NCBI RefSeq assembly: GCF_900142215.1
Contig: NZ_FRAC01000011.1
Location: forward strand, 62,001 to 126,000
Source of the DNA: Anaerocolumna jejuensis DSM 15929
Lineage (GTDB): Bacteria > Bacillota > Clostridia > Lachnospirales > Lachnospiraceae
DNA length: 64,000 nucleotides
Reading direction: 5' to 3'
The notes below the pieces were generated by a model. That model saw nothing but the letters and a program-made list of their open reading frames with translations. It did not search any database and had not been told where the DNA came from. Numbering within the stretch: position 1 is the stretch's first letter; each line of letters starts with the position of its first letter. Below are positions 9,333 through 17,779 of this stretch, one piece after another. The position numbers and the translations under genes were made by a program.

Positions 9333-9406
9333 GATTGATTAGTTTTAAGCTATATGTTAGTAATTTAGTATAGTAACAGAGTATTGTATTTCATTTAAAT
9401 TTAAAA

Positions 9407-9456
9407 GAGGCAGTTTGGCTATACATCTTAAAAAATATAGCACAAGCTGCTTCTTC
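9407..9456. terminator. Hairpin terminator between ArsR gene and cotJC
   Basis: GAGGCAG...GCTATA pairs with TATAGC...CTGCTTC, with one bulged A, and is followed by TTCT. It sits between convergent genes. Confidence 0.6.
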
Positions 9457-9495
9457 TAATTAAATATTAGGGTCGTTCTAAATGGGTTTAGCAAA

Positions 9496-10101
9496 TTAAG
9501 ACATAATTTTATCCAGCTCTGGATTCATCGCGTAGAAGTCCTTTGCATCCAAGTGCTCCTGGACTCTTACCAGTGCTTCACCGAAACGCTGGAAGTGGAT
9601 GACCTCCCTTTCCCTTAAAAAGCGGATAGGCTCTACGATTTCAGGGTCAGTAACCAGGCGTAGGATATTGTCGTAGGTGGTTCTTGCTTTCTGCTCTGCT
9701 GCCAGGTCTTCTGTCAAGTCGGTCAAAGCATCGCCTTTAGACTGGAAAAAGCAGGAATTAAAGGGGATTCCACCGGCTGCCTGGGGCCAGAGGCCGGTGG
9801 TATGGTCGATATAATAAGCATCAAAGCCACTGGTCTTTAACTGCTCTGCCGTCAGATTCTTCGTCAGCTGATACACGATGGCGCTGATGATTTCCATATG
9901 GGCCAGCTCTTCTGTACCGATGTCGGTAAGCAGGCCTGTTATTTCCTTGTAAGGCATGGAATAACGCTGGGAGAGATAACGCATGGAAGCAGCCAGCTCT
10001 CCGTCAGGTCCGCCGAACTGGCTGATAATAAGCTGTGCCATCTTTGGATCTGGGGTTGAGATTTTTACCGGAAACTGTAATCTTCTTTCATAGGTCCACA
10101 T
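9496..10101 (-). CDS. cotJC: Spore coat protein CotJC (manganese-catalase family)
   Basis: A 201-aa protein starting MWTYERRLQFPVKI, the usual CotJC N-terminus, after GAAGGAG; a longer in-frame start is less likely. It belongs to the manganese catalase ferritin-like family: the ligand pairs EELAHMEI and EREVIHFQRF (ExxH twice) are visible. It is assembled into the coat of the developing spore. The gene follows cotJB by 2 bp and is the last gene of the cotJABC operon. It is good evidence that the organism makes endospores. Confidence 0.93.
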   Translation of the reverse strand: MWTYERRLQFPVKISTPDPKMAQLIISQFGGPDGELAASMRYLSQRYSMPYKEITGLLTDIGTEELAHMEIISAIVYQLTKNLTAEQLKTSGFDAYYIDHTTGLWPQAAGGIPFNSCFFQSKGDALTDLTEDLAAEQKARTTYDNILRLVTDPEIVEPIRFLREREVIHFQRFGEALVRVQEHLDAKDFYAMNPELDKIMS

Positions 10102-10103
10102 TC

Positions 10104-10358
10104 TTACACTGCTCCTTCCCATGGCCATGGGCAATGAACCCAGTTCCACATTGTATTTTCTTTTACCCGGTACTGCTCAATGGGGCCATAGGCAGTCTCG
10201 TATTCGGATAGTGCTTTTTCCCTTTCACTCCTATACCTTTCATAATAAGCAAGGGCATCCTTGTCAAAGGGATGAGTATCCAAAAATAAGCGTACTTCGT
10301 CCAGGACAAAGCTCACTTCCTGAAGTTTTTTCATTGCTTCGCATTTTCCTTCTTTCAT
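10104..10358 (-). CDS. cotJB: Spore coat protein CotJB
   Basis: An 84-aa CotJB protein with the LDEVRLFLDTHPFDKDAL core and the C-terminal tryptophan-rich WNWVHCPWPWEG. The start codon overlaps the cotJA stop as ATGA and has AGGAGG 9 nt upstream, inside cotJA. CotJB is needed for assembly of the CotJ complex in the spore coat. Confidence 0.92.
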   Translation of the reverse strand: MKEGKCEAMKKLQEVSFVLDEVRLFLDTHPFDKDALAYYERYRSEREKALSEYETAYGPIEQYRVKENTMWNWVHCPWPWEGAV

Positions 10359-10594
10359 AGCAAGGCACCTCCTGTTCCGTAAAAGGGCAGGTCATATTCC
10401 TGAAAGATGGTACCGGCCTGAAACCCTTGCTTGGGATCATATAAATCCTTAAAACACTGCTTCTTTATTGTCACCATAGCAAGAGGCATCGTAACAGGTG
10501 CATCGGGACCCTGGTTGTCACAGGGCAGGGAGGGAATACCTTCGTTAGGCGTATCTTTTGGCATAACCGTGTAATTAGCCTGTGCGATGTTCAT
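10355..10594 (-). CDS. cotJA: Spore coat-associated protein CotJA
   Basis: A 79-aa protein with the CotJA pattern PLAMVTIKKQCFKDLYDP, then FQAGTIFQEYDLPFYG. The start MNIAQANY follows AGAAAGGAG; an upstream in-frame Met is too near the ribosome-binding site. It is the first gene of cotJABC. A mother-cell sigma factor promoter is expected upstream, but I could not fix one with confidence. Confidence 0.9.
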   Translation of the reverse strand: MNIAQANYTVMPKDTPNEGIPSLPCDNQGPDAPVTMPLAMVTIKKQCFKDLYDPKQGFQAGTIFQEYDLPFYGTGGALL

Positions 10595-10906
10595 TTGTAG
10601 ACTCCTTTCTAAAAATAACAAAAACGCATATACTAATTTTTGCTCTTATTATTTTATAAGGTGTTGACAGCTGCAATAAAAAAGAACAAAGAATGTCCTT
10701 CATATATAGTGTCTCATCTCTAAAAGATAAGATTCAGGTAAATTGAGAGAAGATAGGGAAAGCTTAGTGAATATGGAAGAAATCATGGACAAACAGATAG
10801 GATATCACTTATAATGTCTTAATGGAATTATGATATAGCAGTAGTATACGGAATTTTTATTTTTTAATAAATTTTCATTGAGGTATTCTGGAAAGGAGTT
10901 CTTACC
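10595..10906. other. Divergent intergenic region, cotJA / tatD
   Basis: 312 bp between divergent genes. It must hold the sporulation promoter of cotJABC and the tatD promoter. A TTGACA occurs near 10664 on the plus strand but has no convincing -10 partner. No ORF or stable hairpin is seen. Confidence 0.4.
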
Positions 10907-11680
10907 ATGATTTTTGAAACACATGCCCATTATGATGATGAAGCATTTGATGAAGATAGAAGCGAGTTAATTGATGCCATAAAGGAAGCTGGCATTGTAT
11001 CGGTGGTCAATATCGGAGCGAGCCTTTCAAGCTCCAGAGCTTCCCTGGAATTAGCGGATAAATACCCTTTTTTTTATGCTGCGGTAGGGGTGCATCCCAG
11101 TGAAACAGGAGAATTGACAGAAGAAAATTTCAAATGGCTGAGAGAAGCCTGTAAGAATCCGAAAGTAGTTGCTATCGGAGAAATAGGGCTTGATTATTAC
11201 TGGGACACGCCGGACAGAGCAGTACAAAAGGAATGGTTCCTGCAGCAGATGGAGCTGGCAAAGGAGCTTAAGCTGCCGGCAGTTATTCACAGCAGGGACG
11301 CCGCAGAGGATACCCTTAAGATGATACAAAGCAGCAAGCTGGAATCGGTGGGCGGTATCATACATTGCTTTTCCTACACAAAGGAAATGGCAAGGATTTA
11401 TATGGATATGGGCTTTTATCTGGGAATCGGAGGAGTCCTTACCTTTAAGAATGCAAAGAAATTAAAGGAAGTCGTAGAATACGCACCAATAGAAAGGCTG
11501 GTATTGGAAACGGACTCACCTTACCTGGCTCCGGAGCCCAACAGGGGAAAGAGAAATTCATCCTTAAATCTGACTTATGTAGCACAAAAAATTGCTGAAA
11601 TTAAGGGCTTGGATTATGAAACCGTGCTGGACATAACAGAGCAGAACGCAAGGAAGGTATACCATATCAGTGAGTTGTAA
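10907..11680 (+). CDS. TatD-family metal-dependent DNase
   Basis: A 257-aa TIM-barrel hydrolase. Metal ligands are visible: HAH (residues 5-7, in FETHAHYDD), the Glu in GEIGLDYY, PAVIHSR, GIIHCFS and the C-terminal ETDSPYLAPEP. The family acts as 3'-5' deoxyribonuclease and may function in DNA repair or D-amino acid processing. In many Firmicutes the gene lies between metG and rnmV-ksgA; here it is followed by ksgA at 121 bp with no rnmV. Start follows GGAAAGGAG. Confidence 0.92.
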   Translation: MIFETHAHYDDEAFDEDRSELIDAIKEAGIVSVVNIGASLSSSRASLELADKYPFFYAAVGVHPSETGELTEENFKWLREACKNPKVVAIGEIGLDYYWDTPDRAVQKEWFLQQMELAKELKLPAVIHSRDAAEDTLKMIQSSKLESVGGIIHCFSYTKEMARIYMDMGFYLGIGGVLTFKNAKKLKEVVEYAPIERLVLETDSPYLAPEPNRGKRNSSLNLTYVAQKIAEIKGLDYETVLDITEQNARKVYHISEL

Positions 11681-11801
11681 ATGGTAATCAGGCTGTTATA
11701 AAGGGATAAGTTAAAAATAAGTGAGTTAAAATAAATAAGTTAAAAGCTGTAAAAGGAAAAGTGCCCATATTTTTCAGATTCAGCGCAGAAAGGGTGAATG
11801 G

Positions 11802-12671
11802 ATGGCATCACTGGGTAATCCAAAAGAAACAATAGAAATACTAAATAAATACCACTTTAATTTTCAGAAAAAATTCGGACAGAACTTTTTAATCGATACC
11901 CATGTTCTGGATAAGATTATAAAAGCAGCTGAGGTGGGGAAAGATGACCTGGTAGTGGAAATCGGGCCGGGAATCGGCACCCTTACCCAATACCTGTGCG
12001 AAGCAGCAAGGGAAGTGGTTGCGGTTGAGATTGACAAGAATCTGATACCCATATTGGAGGATACACTTTCCGCCTATGACAATATTACGATTTTGAATGA
12101 GGATATTTTAAAGGTGGATTTAAACCGGCTGGTACAGGAACGAAATGGCGGCAGGCCTGTTAAAGTGGTTGCTAACCTTCCCTATTATATTACAACTCCT
12201 ATTATCATGGGGCTGTTTGAAGCCCATGTTCCGGTGGAAAATATAACGGTTATGGTGCAGAAGGAAGTTGCCGACAGGATGCAGGCAGGTCCCGGAGGCA
12301 AGGATTATGGAGCCCTGTCCCTGGCCGTACAGTATTATGCGAAGCCCTATATTGCTGCCAATGTTCCGCCTAATTGCTTTATGCCAAGGCCCAATGTGGG
12401 CTCGGCGGTAATCCGTCTTACACTTCATGGGGATAAGCCCGTGGTCATTAAGGATGAAGCTCTTATGTTCAAGCTGATTCGCGCTTCCTTTAACCAAAGA
12501 AGAAAGACCCTTGCCAACGGCCTTAACAACAGTGAAGAAATCAAGCTGTCCAAGGAGCTTATTACAGAAGCAATAACAGAGCTGGATTTCTCTCCAAGTA
12601 TCAGGGGAGAAGCCCTTACTTTGGCGGATTTTGCAGCTCTCAGCAATTTGATTTACGACAAGCAAGGATAA
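11802..12671 (+). CDS. rsmA: 16S rRNA dimethyladenosine transferase
   Basis: RsmA/KsgA, 289 aa, dimethylates two adjacent adenines (A1518, A1519) in the 3' hairpin of 16S rRNA during small-subunit maturation. Motifs: FGQNFLID at the N-terminus, the SAM-binding VVEIGPGIGTLT, acidic loop VEIDKNL and the catalytic NLPYYITTPI. The C-terminal helical domain follows (FMPRPNVGSAVIRL). Length is normal for the family. Confidence 0.97.
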   Translation: MASLGNPKETIEILNKYHFNFQKKFGQNFLIDTHVLDKIIKAAEVGKDDLVVEIGPGIGTLTQYLCEAAREVVAVEIDKNLIPILEDTLSAYDNITILNEDILKVDLNRLVQERNGGRPVKVVANLPYYITTPIIMGLFEAHVPVENITVMVQKEVADRMQAGPGGKDYGALSLAVQYYAKPYIAANVPPNCFMPRPNVGSAVIRLTLHGDKPVVIKDEALMFKLIRASFNQRRKTLANGLNNSEEIKLSKELITEAITELDFSPSIRGEALTLADFAALSNLIYDKQG

Positions 12672-12721
12672 GACTACCTTTGTTTAGTCATTGTATAATG
12701 TCGAAATATCACCCTTTTATA

Positions 12722-12750
12722 TTGACATATCTCCCTCAGAATGATATCTT
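12722..12750 (+). promoter_or_regulatory. SigA-type promoter of the PPi-PFK gene
   Basis: TTGACA (12722-12727), 17-bp spacer, TATCTT (12745-12750), 60 bp before the start codon. Confidence 0.65.
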
Positions 12751-12809
12751 TTACTGGCGAAGTCAGACAAGAACGGATAAAACCCCCTAATTCAGAAGGA
12801 GATAGTATA

Positions 12810-14057
12810 ATGTACTTAGGCAAGATAACAGGTAACATCATAGTAGGACAATCAGGCGGCCCGACCGCGGCGATCAATGCCAGCCTTGCAGGCGTTTACA
12901 AGGCCGGGAAGGATGCAGGTGCAGAAAAGGTATTTGGTATGCTCCATGGTATCCAGGGACTTTTGGAAGGAAAGCTGATTGACCTGTCCGAGAAAATAAC
13001 CTGTGATTTGGATCTGGAATTGTTAAAGAGAACACCTGCTGCCTATCTTGGCTCCTGCCGATATAAGCTGCCGGATTATAATAAGGATACAAAGGATTAT
13101 GAGAAATTATTTCAGATATTAAAGGAACAGGAAATATCCGCGTTTTTCTATATCGGCGGAAACGATTCCATGGACTCCATAAGGAAGCTTTCGGAATACG
13201 GCGAGCTTTTAAAAAGTCCCATTCGTTTTATCGGAATTCCCAAAACCATAGATAATGACCTTGAAATAACGGACCACACCCCAGGCTATGGAAGTGCTGC
13301 CAAGTTTATTGCAGCCTCCACAAAGGAGATTATCAGGGACAGTCTGGTGTATAACCAGAAAAACCTGACCATTATAGAAATCATGGGAAGACATGCCGGC
13401 TGGCTGACAGCCGCCGCCGCACTGGCAAAAGGGAATGACTGCGAAGGAGCAGACCGAATCTATCTGCCGGAAAAGGATTTTGATAAAGATGCCTTTCTAA
13501 AGGATATCACTGCCCTGCAAAAAGAAAAGAAATCCCTTGTAATAGCAGTTTCGGAAGGAATTCATCTGGCAGACGGAAGATTTGTCTGCGAGCTTTCGGA
13601 CAAGGACTTTTATGTGGATGAATTCGGACATACCATGCTGACCGGTGCCGGTGCTTACCTGTCGGCACTGGTAAAGAGGGAAATTGGCTGCAAGACAAGG
13701 GCCATTGAGCTAAATACCCTCCAAAGATGTGCGTCCCACATAGCTTCTCTTACCGATATTGAAGAAGCCTTTGAAGTTGGTAAACGAGGTGTTATAGCGG
13801 CAGCTGCGGGAGTGACCGGTGTAATGGCAGTGATTAAGAGAGTATCGGATTCCCCTTATCTTTGCACCTATGAGACCCACAACATCAAAGAGATTGCCAA
13901 TATGGAGAAGAAGGTTCCTTTAAGCTGGATTAAGGAAGAAGAGGATGGAATGAGCGAGGAATTCCTCCGGTATGCAAAACCGCTGATTATGGGCGAAGTA
14001 ATGCCGGTAATGGTAAACGGACTGCCCATGCATCTGGAATATGTCAGCGAAAGATAA
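12810..14057 (+). CDS. Pyrophosphate-dependent 6-phosphofructokinase
   Basis: A 415-aa phosphofructokinase. It has the Rossmann start GQSGGPTAAINAS, the GGNDS motif where ATP-type enzymes have GGDGS, and the PKTIDND catalytic motif, followed by MGRHAGWLTAA. The Asp after GGN is the residue associated with pyrophosphate use, so PPi is the likely phosphoryl donor (inference). That makes the glycolytic step reversible and saves ATP, as in many anaerobic clostridia. The start follows AGAAGGAG. Transcribed alone, with a promoter upstream and a terminator downstream. Confidence 0.9.
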   Translation: MYLGKITGNIIVGQSGGPTAAINASLAGVYKAGKDAGAEKVFGMLHGIQGLLEGKLIDLSEKITCDLDLELLKRTPAAYLGSCRYKLPDYNKDTKDYEKLFQILKEQEISAFFYIGGNDSMDSIRKLSEYGELLKSPIRFIGIPKTIDNDLEITDHTPGYGSAAKFIAASTKEIIRDSLVYNQKNLTIIEIMGRHAGWLTAAAALAKGNDCEGADRIYLPEKDFDKDAFLKDITALQKEKKSLVIAVSEGIHLADGRFVCELSDKDFYVDEFGHTMLTGAGAYLSALVKREIGCKTRAIELNTLQRCASHIASLTDIEEAFEVGKRGVIAAAAGVTGVMAVIKRVSDSPYLCTYETHNIKEIANMEKKVPLSWIKEEEDGMSEEFLRYAKPLIMGEVMPVMVNGLPMHLEYVSER

Positions 14058-14086
14058 CTAAAATTCAATGGATATAAAAGAAAGAG

Positions 14087-14129
14087 CCTGCTGTATGCGA
14101 GAACCTGACGGATACAGCAGGATTTTTTT
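14087..14129 (+). terminator. Terminator after PPi-PFK gene
   Basis: Stem CCTGCTGTAT with ATACAGCAGG, 15-nt loop, followed by an A and seven T residues. Confidence 0.9.
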
Positions 14130-14520
14130 ATTTACAGCCGGTTAAATTATGGGCCGGAAAAGAATTATAGAAATATCATCCCATGAAAGGTACTCCCAGC
14201 TTTTAGCAGGTAATAGTCTTCCCTAAAAGGCAAGCTGTTGAATTGCCTGTTAAAAAAGGTATTAATTACTTATATATCATAGGGCTATGGAATATAAAGC
14301 CGGTAGAATTAGCATCGGATATTGAAATTTTCCTGAATTTATTATATTATTCAGTAAAATATTTACTTGTCCTGCTCTTGGAGGTTTTCGGTTAGCATCT
14401 AAAGTAAAAATTATTTATAGAATTTCCTGGCTTAGATGCCATTGATCTTATCAAACAGGCTGTGAATAGCCTTTTGCAGATAGTATGTTTACGATTATTA
14501 CATAGATAGGGAGAGCGCGA
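14130..14520. other. Intergenic region without identified gene
   Basis: 391 bp upstream of the MutS-like gene. A short inverted repeat (GCATCTAA near 14395, TTAGATGC near 14433) is present. I see no ORF with a ribosome-binding site, no tRNA and no clear promoter. Confidence 0.35.
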
Positions 14521-16197
14521 ATGCAAATTATCGGACTGATTTTAGCCATACTTGTAGTCATATCAATTTCCAATGCAAGGAAGAACAAATTATTAAAAGC
14601 TGCCCTGATTCAGGATTTTGGAAAGGAAAAGGGGAAGTTTAACTGTGAAAGTGAAATAGAAAGCATCCAGTATTATTTTAACAGCAAAAGAACATGTACG
14701 GATGTTGATGATGTTACCTGGAATGACCTGGATATGAACAGGCTGTTTAATGAAATGAACACCTCCATTACCAATGTGGGTGCGGAGTATCTATATGCAT
14801 TGCTCCGTAAGACAGAAAACAGCCAGGAGATCTTAGAGGAAAGGGACAAAGCTATCGAAGCCATAAATAACAAGGATGAACTGCGAATCGGGCTGCAAAT
14901 GATATTATGGAAAGTCGGGAGAAGCTACAACCACTCTGTTTATGAGACCCTGGATAAATGCAGAAGGATAAATATCGGCTCCGTTTATCCTCATTTATCC
15001 GTATTTATAGGCTTTATGGCATCAACCCTGCTTTTATTCTATCATGTATGGCTTGGAGTATTTGCATTTGCGGTCTGTATTACCCTGTCGGTAATATCCT
15101 ATCATATAACAATGAGAAGAATGCCTGAGTTTAATCACTGGCATTTAAAGTGCTTTGCAAAGATGCTGAAAGCAGCCCGTCAGATAGCAAGGATAAAAGA
15201 CGGTGAAATGAATAGATATGCGGAAGAAATGAAAGATATCAGGAAATGCTTTAAATGGGTACAGCTAAAATCCATCTTTTTAACGAATAACGGGGTGGGG
15301 CTGATTGCGGATGCAGCAGACCTGGTATTGGATTATATCCGTATCCTGACCCATGCGGATATTATTATTTTGTACAGCCTGTCAAAAACGATTAAGGAAA
15401 ATTTTGATGAAGTGGAAAGGCTTTATGAAATTATCGGATTTCTTGATTCCATGATTTCGTCAGCCTCCTATAAAAGGCAGCTGCCTTATTTCTCAAAACC
15501 GGTATTCTGCGGGGAAGATAAAAAAATCCTGGAGATTGAAGGGTTATATCATCCACTGCTGGAGCAGCCCGTAGCGAACTCAATAAAGGAGAGTCGAAGC
15601 ATAATCCTGACTGGCTCCAACGCTTCCGGCAAATCGACCTTTTTAAAGGCTGTTGCTATAAATGCCATATTAGCCCAGTCATTATTTCTGTCAACCTCCA
15701 GGTATTATCAGGGGAGTTACTTTCAGGTATATACTTCTATGGCTTTAACGGATAATCTTGCAGGGAAGGAAAGCTACTTTATAGTTGAAGTCAAGGCAAT
15801 AAAGCGCATCCTGGAAAGAAGGGACAGAGAAAGGCCTGCCCTATGCTGTATCGATGAGGTGCTCCGGGGTACCAATACTCTGGAGAGAATAGCAGCAGCG
15901 TCTGAGATCTTAACGGAATTGGGCGGTGATAATGCAATTTGTTTAGCTGCTACCCATGATATCGAACTGGCGCATATGCTGGAGGGTCTTTATTCCAATT
16001 ATCATTTCCAGGAAAGAGTGGAGGAGGACGAAATTACCTTTGACTATAAGCTGTATAAGGGAATATCTGCTTCCAGGAATGCCATCAGGCTGCTTAAAAT
16101 GATGGGGTATGGGGACCATATTATAAGCCGGGCCAATAAAAGACTGGACAACTACTTAAGAAGCGGGATATGGGATACATCCTTAGAAAATTTATGA
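14521..16197 (+). CDS. Membrane-anchored MutS-like ATPase
   Basis: A 558-aa protein with an N-terminal hydrophobic segment (residues 2-17), two further membrane-spanning stretches near residues 160-200, a helical core and a C-terminal MutS-type ABC ATPase: Walker A TGSNASGKST near residue 363 and Walker B CCIDEVLRGT. It lacks the mismatch-recognition domain of MutS1 and the Smr endonuclease domain of MutS2. Related proteins are common in Bacteroidetes and Firmicutes but their role is unknown; a mismatch-repair name would be misleading. Start follows GGGAGAG. Confidence 0.8.
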   Translation: MQIIGLILAILVVISISNARKNKLLKAALIQDFGKEKGKFNCESEIESIQYYFNSKRTCTDVDDVTWNDLDMNRLFNEMNTSITNVGAEYLYALLRKTENSQEILEERDKAIEAINNKDELRIGLQMILWKVGRSYNHSVYETLDKCRRINIGSVYPHLSVFIGFMASTLLLFYHVWLGVFAFAVCITLSVISYHITMRRMPEFNHWHLKCFAKMLKAARQIARIKDGEMNRYAEEMKDIRKCFKWVQLKSIFLTNNGVGLIADAADLVLDYIRILTHADIIILYSLSKTIKENFDEVERLYEIIGFLDSMISSASYKRQLPYFSKPVFCGEDKKILEIEGLYHPLLEQPVANSIKESRSIILTGSNASGKSTFLKAVAINAILAQSLFLSTSRYYQGSYFQVYTSMALTDNLAGKESYFIVEVKAIKRILERRDRERPALCCIDEVLRGTNTLERIAAASEILTELGGDNAICLAATHDIELAHMLEGLYSNYHFQERVEEDEITFDYKLYKGISASRNAIRLLKMMGYGDHIISRANKRLDNYLRSGIWDTSLENL

Positions 16198-16315
16198 CCG
16201 CATATTACTTTGGCAGTATATTACTGTATATGTCTTTATGCGTATACTTGATAGGAACATTCAAATCGTTGAAGGGAATATTCATTTTATTTTACAGGAG
16301 TATTCAAAAAAATAC

Positions 16316-16346
16316 TTGACCTTCGCCTTAGGCGAAGGTTTATCTT
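16316..16346 (+). promoter_or_regulatory. MerR-type promoter with 19-bp spacer and palindromic operator
   Basis: TTGACC (16316-16321), a 19-bp spacer and TATCTT (16341-16346). The perfect 9-bp inverted repeat ACCTTCGCC/GGCGAAGGT around TTA (16319-16339) fills the spacer. An overlong spacer with a central dyad is the classic site that MerR proteins untwist to activate transcription, so the downstream fusion protein probably controls itself here. Confidence 0.85.
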
Positions 16347-16374
16347 TGTTATATCAAAGATAAGGAGAACAAAT

Positions 16375-17409
16375 ATGTATACAATAAAACAGGTCTCGGA
16401 AAGGTTAAAAATCAACCCTAATGCCTTGCGGTTCTACGAAGAAAAAGGACTGGTAAACCCTTGCCGGGGAGAGAATGGTTATAGGGACTATAGTGTTGAA
16501 GATATCAGCAGATTAGAGATAATCGTCCTTTATCGGAAAATGGGATTTTCAATAGAGGCAATCGGAAAGCTCGTACAGGATAACAGGAACCGGGAATTAT
16601 TAAATCAGTTTGTAGCACAGTATAGTATATTGAATCATCATATACACACTATGTGTACTGTCAGGGAAACCCTGGGGAAATGCGTGGAAGAGCTGTTGGA
16701 TAAATCGGTTCTGAACAGCCATATTTTAGAAAGAATGGAGCAGACTGCGGAGATTATTGCTATCTCTGAGGAGTGGGAGGATAAGTGGGATTTTGATTCC
16801 TGGGCTGAAAATTATGATACCGATATCCGTAAAAAAGGAAGTGGATTGGATTTCTATCATAATTACAATAGGGTCCTTTCAACCACAGCAAATGCTATCT
16901 TGTCAGGAAAGGTGGTTGAAATCGGCATCGGAACCGGCAACTTGGCAAAAGCAGCTCTGGAAAAGGGATTTTTACCGGAAAATTATATCGGAATAGACCA
17001 ATCTGTAAATATGCTGAAGGAGGCCAGAAAGAAATGCCCGGATATTATATTGAGAATAGGGGACTTTCTTCATCTGCCGCTGGAAAACAGTACATGCGAC
17101 AGCATTGTAACCTCCTATGCCTTTCATCATTGTACTCACGAGGAAAAGGTGCTTGCAATTTCGGAAATGAATAGAATCCTCAAAGGGCAGGGGAGAATTA
17201 TTATTACAGACCTGATGTTCACGGACAGCAGCAATCGCAGGAGGTATGAAGAAGCCTGCACAGAGGCAGAAAGAGAAGATTTAAAGGATGAGTACTTCGG
17301 AAATATTGATGAAATGGAAGCGATGTTAAGCAGCCATGGCTTTTGCTGTATCCATAAAAGGATTGATGATTTGATATGGATGATAGTAGCAGACAGAGAT
17401 AAAAAATAA
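16375..17409 (+). CDS. MerR regulator fused to SAM-dependent methyltransferase
   Basis: A 344-aa fusion. Residues 1-70 are a MerR winged helix (YTIKQVSERLKINPNALRFYEEKGL, then GYRDYSVEDISRL). Residues 75-125 form the dimerisation coiled coil. Residues about 130-344 are a class I methyltransferase with motif I VVEIGIGTGNLAKAA and a post-motif I acidic residue in YIGIDQSVNMLKEA. The methyltransferase replaces the usual ligand-binding domain, so SAM or the substrate may be the effector (inference). It follows its own 19-bp-spacer promoter and has an ATAAGGAG site. Confidence 0.9.
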   Translation: MYTIKQVSERLKINPNALRFYEEKGLVNPCRGENGYRDYSVEDISRLEIIVLYRKMGFSIEAIGKLVQDNRNRELLNQFVAQYSILNHHIHTMCTVRETLGKCVEELLDKSVLNSHILERMEQTAEIIAISEEWEDKWDFDSWAENYDTDIRKKGSGLDFYHNYNRVLSTTANAILSGKVVEIGIGTGNLAKAALEKGFLPENYIGIDQSVNMLKEARKKCPDIILRIGDFLHLPLENSTCDSIVTSYAFHHCTHEEKVLAISEMNRILKGQGRIIITDLMFTDSSNRRRYEEACTEAEREDLKDEYFGNIDEMEAMLSSHGFCCIHKRIDDLIWMIVADRDKK

Positions 17410-17580
17410 ACGAAAAATATAACAAATAAACAAACTATGAACAAACAGACGAATGAACAGACAAACGTATGAGCAAACGAATGAGTAAACAAATAAATGA
17501 ACAAACAAACGTATGAACGAACAAAAAAATGAATGAACAAACAGACGTATGTACGAACAAACGAACGGACAAAAGAAAGA
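17410..17580 (+). repeat. Degenerate tetranucleotide repeat
   Basis: About 170 bp built from imperfect 4-bp units AACA, AACG and AATG, with ATGAACAAACAAACG-like blocks recurring. It begins directly after the stop codon of the MerR fusion gene. Long reading frames on the minus strand here are products of the repeat and not genes. Confidence 0.85.
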
Positions 17581-17664
17581 CCGGCAGAAGGTAATGACAA
17601 ACTCTATATAGTACCAAAGCCAGGGATGGTTACCAAAGGATAATAAAGGCTTTGGGACGAATTA

Positions 17665-17708
17665 GGACACTGTATAAAAGAGATATCTGCTTCTTTTATA
17701 CAGTGTCC
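17665..17708. terminator. Long hairpin between convergent genes
   Basis: A perfect 17-bp inverted repeat starting GGACACTGTAT with a 10-nt loop. No T run follows on either strand, so a terminator role for the MerR fusion and nrdG transcripts is likely but not certain. Confidence 0.5.
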
Positions 17709-17779
17709 CTGTAATAAGGGGGATGTGCATTTGTATACAGCCCCAGTAACAATCCTGATATAATGTTAAGCTTAACCTG

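Noticed and set aside
17136..17617. Minus-strand ORFs rich in Cys, Phe, Val and Leu over the tetranucleotide repeat
   Set aside because: They are translations of the AAC-type repeat and overlap the real MerR fusion gene; no ribosome-binding site and artificial composition.
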